Numbered from the stretch's first letter, positions 1 to 7,545 are shown. The stretch is DNA of 37,653 nt from Lutibacter sp. (GCA_030694935.1 JAUYUA010000001.1:1-37653), one strand, 5' to 3'. Made by a program: numbers and translations. Notes: a model not told the origin generated them from the letters alone.

Positions 1-108
1 CTTTCGGCAAAAACAAAAAAAGATTTTAAAAAATTAAGTATGTTCCTAAAACTCCTCATGTTTTTGGGAATTAATTCATTGCTCATTTTCTCCTTAAACC
101 TGCACTAA
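1..108 (+). CDS. C-terminal end of an upstream membrane protein (partial; possibly UbiA-family prenyltransferase)
   Basis: Frame 1 is open from the window edge to a TAA at 106-108, giving 35 residues. They begin with a basic stretch (AKTKKDFKKL) and continue into a hydrophobic stretch rich in Leu, Phe and Ile, which looks like the last transmembrane helix of a membrane protein. The stop overlaps the start of the maf-like gene in a TAATG junction, so the two are probably co-transcribed. A UbiA-type prenyltransferase would fit the basic loop plus final helix, and from memory such a gene often sits next to maf in flavobacteria. That identification is inference from very little sequence. The start lies outside the window. 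Confidence 0.5.
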   Translation, partial: LSAKTKKDFKKLSMFLKLLMFLGINSLLIFSLNLH

Positions 109-686
109 TGCTTTCAGAAAAATTAAAACATAAAAACATCATTTTGGCATCAGCTTCACCGCGCCGCCAGGAATTATTTAAAGAATTAGGATTGGATTTT
201 TCCATTCAGGTAAAAGCTGTTGAAGAAATTTATCCTTCAGCATTAAAATCGGCAGAAATTACCAATTATCTGGCTGAACTGAAGGCGGCTGCATTTACAG
301 AATTGGCTGAAAATGACATCTTAATAACGGCAGATACCATTGTTTGGCTGAACAACAAAGCCATTGAAAAACCAAAAGACAAACAACATGCAATCGAGAT
401 GCTACAAGAACTTTCAGATACTGGACATCAGGTAATTACCTCAATTTGCATAAAAACATTTAATTCACAAAAGGTGTTTTACGACGAAACGATGGTTTAT
501 TTTAAACCATTGTCGATGGAAGAAATCACTTATTATGTTGAAAAATACCAGCCTTTTGATAAAGCCGGTGCTTATGGAATTCAGGAATGGATCGGTTTTA
601 TAGGCGTCACTAAAATTGAAGGAAGTTATTTTAATGTGATGGGATTGCCTGTTCATAAATTGTATGAAGAATTAATGAAATTGTAA
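108..686 (+). CDS. maf: Maf-like nucleoside triphosphate pyrophosphatase
   Basis: The protein has 192 residues, the usual Maf length. Maf/YhdE proteins hydrolyse non-canonical or pyrimidine nucleoside triphosphates (dTTP/UTP type) to the monophosphate and pyrophosphate in the cytoplasm and are described as housekeeping enzymes. The signature ILASASPRRQEL lies near residues 12-23. The ITADTIVW segment carries the conserved catalytic Asp near residue 75, and DKAGAYGIQ lies near residue 152. There is no signal peptide. The ATG overlaps the stop codon of the upstream gene (TAATG), which supports this start and translational coupling. The split-transketolase gene follows 51 bases later behind its own -7-like box, so it may be transcribed separately. 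Family assignment is secure; the exact nucleotide preference is not determined by sequence. Confidence 0.93.
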   Translation: MLSEKLKHKNIILASASPRRQELFKELGLDFSIQVKAVEEIYPSALKSAEITNYLAELKAAAFTELAENDILITADTIVWLNNKAIEKPKDKQHAIEMLQELSDTGHQVITSICIKTFNSQKVFYDETMVYFKPLSMEEITYYVEKYQPFDKAGAYGIQEWIGFIGVTKIEGSYFNVMGLPVHKLYEELMKL

Positions 687-707
687 TATCTTATCGTTTA
701 ATATCAT

Positions 708-715
708 TATTTTTG
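708..715 (+). promoter_or_regulatory. -7 box (TAnnTTTG) before the transketolase gene
   Basis: TATTTTTG matches the Bacteroidota -7 consensus TAnnTTTG exactly and lies 22 bases upstream of the transketolase ATG. A TTG at 681-683 could be a -33 element, but the 24-base spacing is longer than the usual 19-21, so the assignment is moderate. Confidence 0.4.
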
Positions 716-737
716 AACGATTTTTAATAAATAAGAA

Positions 738-1691
738 ATGAAAAAATACACGTTTACAGAAAAAAAAGACACAAGATCGGGATTTGGTGCAGGATTGGCT
801 GAATTGGGCGATACAAATGAAAATGTAGTGGCGCTTTGTGCAGACTTGGTGGGCTCGTTAAAAATGGAAAAATTTATTGAAAATCATCCTGAACGATTTT
901 TTCAAATAGGAATTGCAGAAGCAAATATGATGGGAATTGCGGCGGGATTAACCATTGGAGGCAAAATTCCGTTTACGGGCACTTTTGCAAATTTCTCTAC
1001 AGGAAGGGTTTACGATCAAATCCGCCAATCGATTGCTTATTCTGAAAAAAATGTAAAAATATGTGCTTCACACGCAGGTTTGACATTGGGTGAAGACGGT
1101 GCAACACATCAAATTTTGGAAGATATTGGTTTGATGAAAATGTTGCCGAATATGACCGTAATCAACACTTGTGATTACAACCAAACAAAAGCCGCAACCA
1201 TTGCTATTGCCGAACATGTTGGTCCGGTTTACTTGCGTTTTGGGCGTCCGGTTGTACCTGTGTTTATGCCGGCAGACGAAAAATTCATCATTGGAAAAGC
1301 GATTCAACTAACCGAAGGAACTGATGTGACCATTGTGGCTACCGGACATTTGGTTTGGGAAGCATTGCAAGCTTCAGAAAAATTGGAAGCGATGGGAATT
1401 AGCGCAGAAGTTATTAACATTCATACCATAAAACCTTTAGACGACGAAGCTATTTTAAAATCTGTCGCAAAAACCGGTTGCATCGTAACTGCTGAAGAAC
1501 ATAATATTTTGGGCGGTTTGGGCGAAAGTGTTGCGCGTATTTTAGTTCAAAACAACCCTGTTCCCCAAGAATTTGTGGCAGTAAACGACAGTTTTGGCGA
1601 ATCTGGAACTCCAGAACAACTGATGGAGAAATACGGTTTAACAGACAGTGCAATTGTTGAAGCTGTTAATAAAGTGATCGCCAGAAAATAA
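738..1691 (+). CDS. Transketolase C-terminal subunit (split transketolase)
   Basis: The protein has 317 residues and matches the pyrimidine-binding plus C-terminal domains of transketolase. It lacks the thiamine-diphosphate-binding N-terminal domain. Transketolase moves two-carbon ketol units between sugar phosphates in the non-oxidative pentose phosphate pathway. The visible signature is the GIAEANMMGIAAGL segment, which includes the conserved Glu that activates the thiamine cofactor. It is followed by CASHAGLTLGEDGATHQ and by a C-terminal domain containing TVEEH-like TAEEHNILGG. Many Bacteroidota encode transketolase as two proteins of roughly 280 and 317 residues in adjacent genes. Here the gene directly upstream is maf, and no N-terminal subunit gene is visible in the window, so the partner must be elsewhere. 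The ATG follows a good -7 box. Confidence 0.9.
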   Translation: MKKYTFTEKKDTRSGFGAGLAELGDTNENVVALCADLVGSLKMEKFIENHPERFFQIGIAEANMMGIAAGLTIGGKIPFTGTFANFSTGRVYDQIRQSIAYSEKNVKICASHAGLTLGEDGATHQILEDIGLMKMLPNMTVINTCDYNQTKAATIAIAEHVGPVYLRFGRPVVPVFMPADEKFIIGKAIQLTEGTDVTIVATGHLVWEALQASEKLEAMGISAEVINIHTIKPLDDEAILKSVAKTGCIVTAEEHNILGGLGESVARILVQNNPVPQEFVAVNDSFGESGTPEQLMEKYGLTDSAIVEAVNKVIARK

Positions 1692-1876
1692 TGGCACTCT
1701 TATTGCGTTTATAATTCAGGCAATGATTTTTTAGCGTTGCTGGTTTGAAAATTAATGATAATCCTCACTGATAAATATCGTGAAAATCATAATTTTCAAA
1801 ACAAATTGATTTATTTAATCTGTGAATTTTGCAACTTATATATGGAATTATATAATTTTTTATGATTTATATTTTT

Positions 1877-1884
1877 CAACTTTG
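1877..1884 (+). promoter_or_regulatory. Possible -7 box before the first outer-membrane barrel gene
   Basis: CAACTTTG differs by one base from TAnnTTTG and lies 71 bases upstream of the ATG at 1956. No clear -33 element is visible. The rest of the 264-base gap (1692-1955) is AT-rich, with no gene or terminator that I recognise. A short hairpin (GTGG...CCAC) near 1899-1914 would fall in the 5' leader. Confidence 0.3.
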
Positions 1885-1955
1885 CAGCATTAATGTAAGT
1901 GGTAATTTAGCCACAGTTTAAAAGTTAGTATTATAAACCCTTAAATAAGAATCTT

Positions 1956-2588
1956 ATGAACAAAAAAATTTTAGTGCTGTCAATGGCTTTATTGTTAACA
2001 GCTTTTTATGCAAATGCACAAAGCGGCTTTGGTATAAAAGGTGGATTGAGTTACAACTCGAATGGTGAGTTAAGCGAATTTTCTACAGAAACAAGTACCA
2101 TTTTTAAAAATGAAGGAAAGGGTAAATCCGGTTATAATGTCGGTATTTACGGCAAAATAGGATTGGGTCCAATTTATTTAAGGCCAGAGCTTGTTTATAC
2201 AAAAACAACCAGTGAATATGAACTAAATACTGGTGGAACTGAAGATTATAAGATTGCGAGATTGGATATGCCCGTTTTAGTTGGCTTAAAATTGATTGGT
2301 CCATTAAGCATCTTTGCAGGACCGGCATTTCAATATACTTTGGAGAACGATTTTAAAGGCATCGAATATGACAGAATTGACAATGATTTTACGGTAGGTT
2401 TTAATTTTGGTGCCGGACTTGAACTTGGAAGGTTGGGATTGGATGTTAGGTATGAAAGAGGCTTTAATAAAAATGAAGCTACATTTATAGATAACAATAT
2501 TTCAGCAAACACTTCTTACAGATTGGATTCAAGGCCTGAACAAATTATTTTTAGTTTGTCTTATAGATTATCTGGAGGTAAAAAGTAA
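1956..2588 (+). CDS. PorT-like outer-membrane beta-barrel protein
   Basis: The protein has 210 residues, with a cleavable signal peptide ending near residue 21 (YANAQ). The mature part starts SGFGIKGGLSYN, the typical opening strand of the PorT/OmpA-like beta-barrel family in Bacteroidota. It continues with alternating hydrophobic strands such as LRPELVYT, LDMPVLVGLKL, LSIFAGPAFQY and FNFGAGLELGRLGLDVRYERGF. It ends SLSYRLSGGKK, a typical last strand with a short tail. It is predicted to sit in the outer membrane; no substrate or partner can be read from the sequence. It is a paralogue of the next gene, and a strong terminator separates the two, so they are probably independent transcripts. 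Confidence 0.85.
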   Translation: MNKKILVLSMALLLTAFYANAQSGFGIKGGLSYNSNGELSEFSTETSTIFKNEGKGKSGYNVGIYGKIGLGPIYLRPELVYTKTTSEYELNTGGTEDYKIARLDMPVLVGLKLIGPLSIFAGPAFQYTLENDFKGIEYDRIDNDFTVGFNFGAGLELGRLGLDVRYERGFNKNEATFIDNNISANTSYRLDSRPEQIIFSLSYRLSGGKK

Positions 2589-2631
2589 ATTTTCAACACA
2601 GAAACTTTAGGATAATAAATTTTAATATCCC

Positions 2632-2662
2632 TAAAAGCCCGCAAATTGCGGGCTTTTATTTT
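2632..2662 (+). terminator. Rho-independent terminator after the first barrel gene
   Basis: A perfect 11-base stem (TAAAAGCCCGC at 2632-2642 and its complement at 2648-2658) closes a 5-base loop and is followed by a T-rich stretch. It lies 44 bases after the stop codon at 2588. Confidence 0.88.
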
Positions 2663-2690
2663 GTTGAATAATTTTATCTTTTAAAATAAA

Positions 2691-2722
2691 TTGTGGAATC
2701 TAAATTTAAATTTATATATTTA
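2691..2722 (+). promoter_or_regulatory. Putative promoter for the second barrel gene
   Basis: A TTG at 2691-2693 and a TATATTTA box at 2715-2722 are 21 bases apart. The -7 box differs from TAnnTTTG only in its last base. The ATG follows at 2757. Confidence 0.4.
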
Positions 2723-2756
2723 TCACATTACTATCTAAAATTATAATTATAAAACT

Positions 2757-3491
2757 ATGCAAATAAAACCCCTATTTATAGTTATATTGCTAACTTCTTT
2801 CTCATTTGTAAGCGCCCAAGAATACACTTTTGGCGTAAAAGGCGGAATTAATTTTAACAATATCGGCGAATTGTACCATTATGGCAATGCCAGTGGATTA
2901 GGCACTAACGTTACCCCAAATGGCGACACTGTATTTTCTGCAGAAAAAGAAATGGGCACCCAATTTGGCGCCTTTGCAATGATTGCTTTCGACAAATTTT
3001 TTATCAGACCCGAAGTTAATTTTGTGTCTTCAAAAAACAATTACCCTTTGGCTTTCAAAACTGCCAATTGGTCGTCAACAAAAATAGATGTTCCGCTGCT
3101 TCTTGGGTATAAAATTTATGATCCAGTTTCACTTTATTTAGGTCCAAGTTTTAGCAGTATTTCTGAAATGAAATTAGATGCGGTAGAACAAGGATCTAAT
3201 TATCCTTATGTCTACAAAAAATCCTCGACTAGCATTAATGCAGGGCTTTTAGTGGAAGTTGGCAGATTTGGATTGGACTTACGTTACCAATACGGCATTA
3301 CAAAAGTAGAAGAGCTTCGGGTAGATATCAATAGAGGCATTTACGGAACAAATATCGCCGACTTGCTGGAATACAATCCAAGCCAAATACAATTAAGCGT
3401 TCATATAAACATTCTAAAAATAAATGCTGATGATCGTGGCCACAAAATAAAAAGTGGCTGGAGAGGCAGCGGTCGAGGTTGTCAAAACTAA
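2757..3491 (+). CDS. PorT-like outer-membrane beta-barrel protein (paralogue)
   Basis: The protein has 244 residues, with a signal peptide ending at FVSAQ near residue 21. The mature protein begins EYTFGVKGGINFNN, closely resembling the preceding barrel protein. Strands such as FIRPEVNFVSS, KIDVPLLLGYKI, VSLYLGPSFSS and GRFGLDLRYQYGI support an outer-membrane barrel. The last recognisable strand is IQLSVHINIL, but the frame then runs about 20 more residues into a basic, Gly/Arg-rich tail (RGHKIKSGWRGSGRGCQN). This is unusual because such barrels normally end at or just after the last strand. Two base positions after the stop the terminator begins. Function beyond barrel formation is unknown. 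Confidence 0.82.
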   Translation: MQIKPLFIVILLTSFSFVSAQEYTFGVKGGINFNNIGELYHYGNASGLGTNVTPNGDTVFSAEKEMGTQFGAFAMIAFDKFFIRPEVNFVSSKNNYPLAFKTANWSSTKIDVPLLLGYKIYDPVSLYLGPSFSSISEMKLDAVEQGSNYPYVYKKSSTSINAGLLVEVGRFGLDLRYQYGITKVEELRVDINRGIYGTNIADLLEYNPSQIQLSVHINILKINADDRGHKIKSGWRGSGRGCQN

Positions 3492-3528
3492 AAAAAAATC
3501 TTTCCGAAAAATCGGAAAGATTTTTTTT
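3491..3528. terminator. Bidirectional terminator between convergent genes
   Basis: A perfect 17-base inverted repeat (arms 3491-3507 and 3512-3528, core ATCTTTCCGA, 4-base loop) has a run of A at the left end and a run of T at the right. It can therefore terminate transcription from either side. It lies between the second barrel gene and the convergent FKBP gene and shares a base with the barrel gene's stop codon. Confidence 0.92.
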
Positions 3529-3548
3529 GACTTTATTTTACTGGTTAT

Positions 3549-4379
3549 TTAATTGTCTTTATCTAAGAAATTTGGAATTCCGTCGCCATCAGCGTCATCA
3601 TCAAACCAATTTCCATTTTTGTTGGTGTCCTCATCTCTGGTCAATTTTCCGTCGCCGTCATCATCGGCATCCAAATAATTCGGAATTCCGTCCAGGTCTG
3701 TATCAAAAGTTTTATAATCATCACTGCCAATAGGAAATTCTAAATAAGATAATACACCATCTTTATCATGATCCGTTAATTTTACACTTTTAAGTGAAAT
3801 TTCAAATATTAAAGGTGAATTTTTTGGAATAATACTTTGTGCGTTATTTCCATAAGCCAAACCTGATGGTATAAATAAAATTCCTTTTCCATAATCTTCA
3901 AAATCAAATGACTCGTCAGCATTTCTAACAATATTGCCACCTTTAAAATTAGTAAAACCATATTGCCACCCTGGTATAAATTGATCAAGCGTCTTCCAAA
4001 CAAAATTAGAATTAAGACTTGCGTCAAAAACAGTACTGTCCAATAACATCCCCGTATATTTGAAATATATAGAATCAACTCTTGAAGGCGAAACAGTAGC
4101 GCCTTCATTTTGCTTTAAAATATATAACTTATAGGCTACATCATTATAGTTAACTTCTTGCACTTCAACTTGTTCCATTAAAGGGGTTTCTCCGTTTTTA
4201 ATGGTCCAAATTCCTCCGTCTGATTCCTTTAAATAATGCGTTTGCAAATATTTAATCAACGTTACATCGTCTTCTAAAGCTTGTTTGGCTGCATCAAACG
4301 AAGCATTGTCATCGTCTTTTTTACAAGAAAAAATGACAGTGATTACAGCAAGTATAAAAAGTATATTTTTAAATTTCAT
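3549..4379 (-). CDS. FKBP-type peptidyl-prolyl isomerase lipoprotein with calcium-binding repeats
   Basis: The protein has 276 residues. A lipoprotein signal ends at FSC (Cys near residue 19), and KKDDD follows, an acidic stretch like the signal that sends Bacteroidota lipoproteins to the cell surface. An FKBP domain spans about residues 85-215. Its visible segments include [26 protein letters not shown] and [14 protein letters not shown], matching the family's pattern. The C-terminal 60 residues are Asp-rich thrombospondin type 3-like repeats ([19 protein letters not shown] and similar), which normally bind calcium. It probably assists folding of envelope proteins on the cell surface. It is transcribed convergently with the barrel gene and divergently from the S4 gene. 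Confidence 0.87.
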   Translation of the reverse strand: MKFKNILFILAVITVIFSCKKDDDNASFDAAKQALEDDVTLIKYLQTHYLKESDGGIWTIKNGETPLMEQVEVQEVNYNDVAYKLYILKQNEGATVSPSRVDSIYFKYTGMLLDSTVFDASLNSNFVWKTLDQFIPGWQYGFTNFKGGNIVRNADESFDFEDYGKGILFIPSGLAYGNNAQSIIPKNSPLIFEISLKSVKLTDHDKDGVLSYLEFPIGSDDYKTFDTDLDGIPNYLDADDDGDGKLTRDEDTNKNGNWFDDDADGDGIPNFLDKDN

Positions 4380-4416
4380 TCAGTTTAATTTTTAAGGGCG
4401 CAATGTACAATTTTAC

Positions 4417-4424
4417 TACCTTTG
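4417..4424 (+). promoter_or_regulatory. -7 box (TAnnTTTG) before the S4-domain gene
   Basis: TACCTTTG matches the consensus exactly and lies 33 bases upstream of the ATG at 4458, in the gap between divergent genes. No convincing -33 TTG is present. Confidence 0.5.
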
Positions 4425-4457
4425 TTTAAAGAGAAATTTAAAATTTAACGTTATTAT

Positions 4458-4841
4458 ATGAGAATTGACAAGTATTTGTGGTGCATACGTATTTATAAAA
4501 CCCGAAGTCTGGCCACAGAAGCCTGCAGAAAAGGTCATATCAAACTAAAAGGCGACAATGTAAAGGCTTCAAAGATAGTTTTTGTCGGCGAAAAATTGAT
4601 AGTTAAAAAAAACCAGATCAACTATGAAATACAAGTCATTGATACACCCTCAAACCGTGTTGGCGCCAAATTGGTCGATTTATACCGAATAGATTTAACG
4701 CCTAAAGAGGAGTTTGAAAAATTAGATTTACTAAAATATTCCAAAGATTATTATCGCAAAAAAGGTGTTGGAAGACCCACTAAAAAGGACAGACGTGATA
4801 TAGATGATTTACATGAAGAAAGCGTTAATCATGAAGATTAA
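4458..4841 (+). CDS. S4-domain RNA-binding protein (Hsp15/HslR-like)
   Basis: The protein has 127 residues. An S4 RNA-binding domain fills the first 60 or so residues, beginning MRIDKYLWCIRIYKTRSLAT and continuing through the GHIKLKGDNVKASKIV turn. The order and length match the Hsp15/HslR family, which binds ribosomal RNA, in E. coli on stalled 50S subunits carrying a nascent chain. The C-terminal part is basic (KKGVGRPTKKDRRD), as expected of an RNA-binding tail. The 3' end overlaps the start of the SDR gene by 11 bases, so the two are probably translated from one transcript. Assignment to the S4 family is clear; the precise role is inferred. Confidence 0.87.
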   Translation: MRIDKYLWCIRIYKTRSLATEACRKGHIKLKGDNVKASKIVFVGEKLIVKKNQINYEIQVIDTPSNRVGAKLVDLYRIDLTPKEEFEKLDLLKYSKDYYRKKGVGRPTKKDRRDIDDLHEESVNHED

Positions 4842-5616
4842 TTTAGAAGGCAAAAAAGCGCTTGTTGGGGCAAGTACGCAAGGGTTGGGTAAAGCAATCG
4901 CTTTGCAATTGGCCAGTTGTGGCGCAACCGTCACTTTAATGGCCAGAAATGAGGAAAAACTAAAAACCACCATTGCCGAACTTGACACCGATTTTAACCA
5001 AAAACACGACTATATTGTAGTTGATTTTTACGATTTTAATTCTTTTGAAGATAAAACTTCAGCTTATTTTAAGCAGCATACTATTGATATTTTGGTAAAC
5101 AACACCAACGGACCCGAAGCTGGCGGCGTTTTTGAAAAAAATACTGACGATTACCAAAAAGCCTTCGATTTGTTATTTAAAACAACGTGCCATGTAACCT
5201 TATTGGCTGTTGAAAATATGAAGAAAAACAACTACGGACGTATTATCAACACTGCTTCATTAACCGTTAAAGAACCTTTACCGAATCTTGTTTTATCAAA
5301 TACCATAAGGGCGGCGGTTGCCATTTGGGCAAAAACACTGGCAACAGCCGTTGCGCCTTTTGGCATCACCGTCAACACTATTTTAACGGGTTTATTTGAT
5401 ACGGAAAGAATACAGCAGCTCAATAAAATTCAGGCAAATGCCAAAGGAATTTCTTTGGATGAAAATTTAAAACAGATGACCCAGGAAATTCCCGCAGGAA
5501 GATTGGGGAAACCTGAGGAATTTGGCTATTTGGTGACATTTTTAGCCTCAAATTATGCATCCTATATTACAGGAAGCAATATTGCTATTGATGGCGGATT
5601 GATAAAATCGTTGTAA
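4831..5616 (+). CDS. SDR-family protein lacking the usual catalytic Tyr and Lys
   Basis: The protein has 261 residues from the ATG at 4831. I prefer this start over in-frame ATGs at 4804 and 4813 because it gives the normal SDR N-terminus (MKINLEGKKALVGAS) and only a short overlap with the S4 gene. The Rossmann nucleotide-binding motif is GASTQGLG near residues 13-20, and NN at the NNTNG position is present. The active site is odd. After the conserved Ser (NTASLTV), the usual Tyr-x3-Lys is replaced by SNTIR (LVLSNTIRAAV). This matches a known side branch of 3-oxoacyl-ACP-reductase-like SDRs. It keeps the C-terminal YITGSNIAIDGG segment. The substrate is unknown, and it may use a different catalytic scheme or not act as a classical reductase. 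Confidence 0.85.
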   Translation: MKINLEGKKALVGASTQGLGKAIALQLASCGATVTLMARNEEKLKTTIAELDTDFNQKHDYIVVDFYDFNSFEDKTSAYFKQHTIDILVNNTNGPEAGGVFEKNTDDYQKAFDLLFKTTCHVTLLAVENMKKNNYGRIINTASLTVKEPLPNLVLSNTIRAAVAIWAKTLATAVAPFGITVNTILTGLFDTERIQQLNKIQANAKGISLDENLKQMTQEIPAGRLGKPEEFGYLVTFLASNYASYITGSNIAIDGGLIKSL

Positions 5617-5636
5617 AAATGTTTTTAAAACATAGA

Positions 5637-5726
5637 ACTTTGTGAAGCGTTGTGCAGTTATTTTGTGTGGCATTGTCAGCGATTATTTCACAAAGACTCA
5701 CTGAGAGCCACCAAGATACACAAAGA
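5637..5726. repeat. Short CACAAAG-type intergenic repeat
   Basis: The 144-base gap between the SDR and methyltransferase genes contains CTTTGTG near 5639 and its complement CACAAAG near 5690, with a further CACAAAG near 5718. It resembles the simple CACAAAG / CGCAAAG repeats scattered between genes in flavobacteria. No gene or terminator is evident. Confidence 0.3.
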
Positions 5727-5760
5727 AAAATGGCAAATTGAAAATTAGGGTGATTAAGTA

Positions 5761-6348
5761 ATGAAAACAAGATTTGACAAAACATATTGGGAAAATAAAT
5801 ATCTTGAGAATGCTACGGGCTGGGATATTGGCTATGCTTCTGCCCCACTCACTGATTATTTTAACCAACTAAGAGACATAGAATTAAAAATTTTAATCCC
5901 GGGCGGCGGAAATTGTTATGAAGCCGAATATTTATTTGAACAGGGTTTTGAAAACATTTTTGTGATTGATATTGCTGAACAGCCTTTAAAAAATTTAAAA
6001 GCAAGATTTCCTGATTTCCCTGACAACCACTTAATTCACGATGATTTTTTCAATCATCAAGGAAAGTATGATTTAATTATGGAGCAAACTTTTTTTTGCG
6101 CTTTAGATCCTGCAATGAGACAAAAATACGCAGATAAAATGGCTGGATTACTGACAGAAAACGGGAAATTGGCCGGACTTTTATTCGATTTTGAGCTTAC
6201 GGAAGATGGTCCGCCGTTTGGCGGTTCCATGGCAGAATATTTACCGCTGTTTTCACAAAAATTCACTATAAAAAAACTGGAAAGATGCTATAATTCCATT
6301 AAACCAAGAAACGGGAGGGAATTGTTTTTTATCTTTGAAAAAAAATAA
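5761..6348 (+). CDS. TPMT-family SAM-dependent methyltransferase
   Basis: The protein has 195 residues. It starts with the thiopurine-methyltransferase-like signature (YWENKYLENATGWDIGYAS, residues 9-27). The SAM-binding loop follows (ILIPGGGNCYEAEYL, near residue 45, where GGGN replaces the GxGxG pattern). An acidic residue ends the next strand (VIDI, near residue 75). Members of this family methylate thiols or similar small molecules using S-adenosylmethionine; the natural substrate cannot be inferred here. There is no signal peptide, so it is cytoplasmic. The phosphoribosyltransferase gene follows after 4 bases, suggesting a two-gene operon. Confidence 0.85.
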   Translation: MKTRFDKTYWENKYLENATGWDIGYASAPLTDYFNQLRDIELKILIPGGGNCYEAEYLFEQGFENIFVIDIAEQPLKNLKARFPDFPDNHLIHDDFFNHQGKYDLIMEQTFFCALDPAMRQKYADKMAGLLTENGKLAGLLFDFELTEDGPPFGGSMAEYLPLFSQKFTIKKLERCYNSIKPRNGRELFFIFEKK

Positions 6349-6352
6349 ACAC

Positions 6353-6850
6353 ATGGAAAGTTCAATTATTTTAACAAACGAGCAAATTCAAAACAAAACG
6401 CGTCGAATTGCCTATCAGATCTACGAAGTAAATTTCAATGAAAAAGAAATTATTATTGCCGGAATTACTGGAAATGGTTATTTGTTTGCAAAGAAAATTG
6501 AAGAAGTTTTATCCGAAATTTCCGATTTAAAAGTGGTTTTGTGTGAAGTTAAAATAGATAAAAAAAATCCGCTAAATGAGATCACAACTTCCATAAGCGC
6601 AAGCGAGTATAAAAATAAATCGTTGGTGTTGGTTGATGATGTTTTAAACTCGGGAACTACCTTAATTTATGGCATCAAGCATTTTTTGGAAGTGCCTTTA
6701 AAACGTTTCAATACGGCAGTATTAATTAACAGAAACCATAAAAAATATCCGGTAAAAGCCGATTTTAAAGGAATTTCATTGTCAACTTCTTTGAAAGAGC
6801 ATATCTCTGTGGTGTTTGAAAACAACAATTCTCACGCAAGTTTAGCGTAA
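6353..6850 (+). CDS. Phosphoribosyltransferase (PRTase type I fold)
   Basis: The protein has 165 residues from the ATG at 6353. An in-frame ATG at 6335 exists but would overlap the methyltransferase gene and add only a lysine-rich leader, so 6353 (MESSIILTNEQIQ) is preferred. The PRPP-binding signature LVLVDDVLNSGTTL lies near residues 93-106. Upstream, IIAGITGNGYLFA fits the pyrophosphate loop of this fold. It resembles PyrR/hypoxanthine-type phosphoribosyltransferases, which transfer the phosphoribosyl group of PRPP to a base or act as a pyrimidine regulator. The substrate is not determined. Its 3' end overlaps the convergent shikimate kinase gene by 9 bases. Confidence 0.87.
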   Translation: MESSIILTNEQIQNKTRRIAYQIYEVNFNEKEIIIAGITGNGYLFAKKIEEVLSEISDLKVVLCEVKIDKKNPLNEITTSISASEYKNKSLVLVDDVLNSGTTLIYGIKHFLEVPLKRFNTAVLINRNHKKYPVKADFKGISLSTSLKEHISVVFENNNSHASLA

Positions 6851-7351
6851 TAACAGTATTTCGTCAACAATTTGAGACAAATTTTTATCATTTACCCAAA
6901 CGGTATGGTGGGCTCTTTCATAATAAGGGGCGCGTTCAAATAAATGTTTGGCAATATATTCTTTTAGGTTTTCGGTTCCAATGGCAGCAACCAAAGGCCG
7001 TTGTGAAGTTTCGTTTTTTAATCGTTCAAAAAGGGTGTCTATAGATGCTTTTAAGTAAAATGTGATAGATTTATTTTCAATAAAACTCATATTATTTCCA
7101 TAACAAGGTGTGCCGCCGCCCAAAGAAATTACAAAACTTTCGTTTGAATCAAGCAATTCCTGTAAGTGGATGCCTTCTATTTTTCTGAAGTAAATCTCCC
7201 CTTTTGTTTCGAAGATTTGGGCAATGGACAATTGTTCGCGTTCTTCAATAAAACTGTCTAAATCAATAAATTGAACGTATAATGCTTCAGCCAAAACTTT
7301 GCCTACAGCCGATTTTCCGCTTGCCATATAACCCAATAAAACAATTTTCAT
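6842..7351 (-). CDS. aroK: Shikimate kinase
   Basis: The protein has 169 residues, the normal length. It phosphorylates shikimate at the 3-hydroxyl using ATP, the fifth step of chorismate and aromatic amino acid synthesis. The P-loop is GYMASGKS at residues 7-14. The shikimate-binding Asp lies in IDLDSF (Asp30/Asp32), the conserved Arg in YFRKIE (Arg56), and the GGGTP loop at residues 78-82. A lid-region Arg is present in ETSQRPL. It is cytoplasmic. It is transcribed towards the phosphoribosyltransferase gene, with a 9-base overlap at the stops, and divergently from the tRNA cluster. Confidence 0.95.
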   Translation of the reverse strand: MKIVLLGYMASGKSAVGKVLAEALYVQFIDLDSFIEEREQLSIAQIFETKGEIYFRKIEGIHLQELLDSNESFVISLGGGTPCYGNNMSFIENKSITFYLKASIDTLFERLKNETSQRPLVAAIGTENLKEYIAKHLFERAPYYERAHHTVWVNDKNLSQIVDEILLLR

Positions 7352-7414
7352 AAACCAGATATTAGTATGTAAAACTTAAAAACAAATATCGTTTAAAAAA
7401 CAACATAAAAAAAC

Positions 7415-7445
7415 TTGTGAGGTACAACTATTGATAGTATATTTG
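7415..7445 (+). promoter_or_regulatory. Promoter of the tRNA-Lys/tRNA-Leu unit
   Basis: TTG at 7415-7417 and TATATTTG at 7438-7445 are separated by 20 bases. This is a textbook Bacteroidota -33/-7 pair with an exact TAnnTTTG match. The first tRNA starts 28 bases after the -7 box. Confidence 0.75.
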
Positions 7446-7472
7446 CACTCGCGTTGAGAAAGAGGAATTATT

Positions 7473-7545
7473 GACCTGGTAGCTCAGTTGGTAGAGCACC
7501 TCCCTTTTAAGGAGGTGGTCCTGGGTTCGAGCCCCAGCCCGGTCA
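7473..7545 (+). tRNA. tRNA-Lys (anticodon TTT)
   Basis: A full cloverleaf can be drawn: acceptor 7473-7479 with 7538-7544, D arm GCTC/GAGC, anticodon stem CCTCC/GGAGG around the loop CTTTTAA (anticodon TTT at 7506-7508), and T arm CTGGG/CCCAG with loop TTCGAGC. The discriminator is A at 7545 and CCA is not encoded. Position 5 of the acceptor stem is a T opposite a C, an unexpected mismatch. Confidence 0.95.

Noticed and set aside
3479-3733. 84-residue plus-strand frame over the FKBP gene end
   Set aside because: It is the reverse reading of the Asp-rich calcium-binding repeats, giving a His-rich nonsense protein, and it crosses the terminator.
4804-4830. Longer N-terminus for the SDR protein
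   Set aside because: It adds residues that do not belong to the Rossmann fold and increases overlap with the S4 gene; the ATG at 4831 matches the family start.
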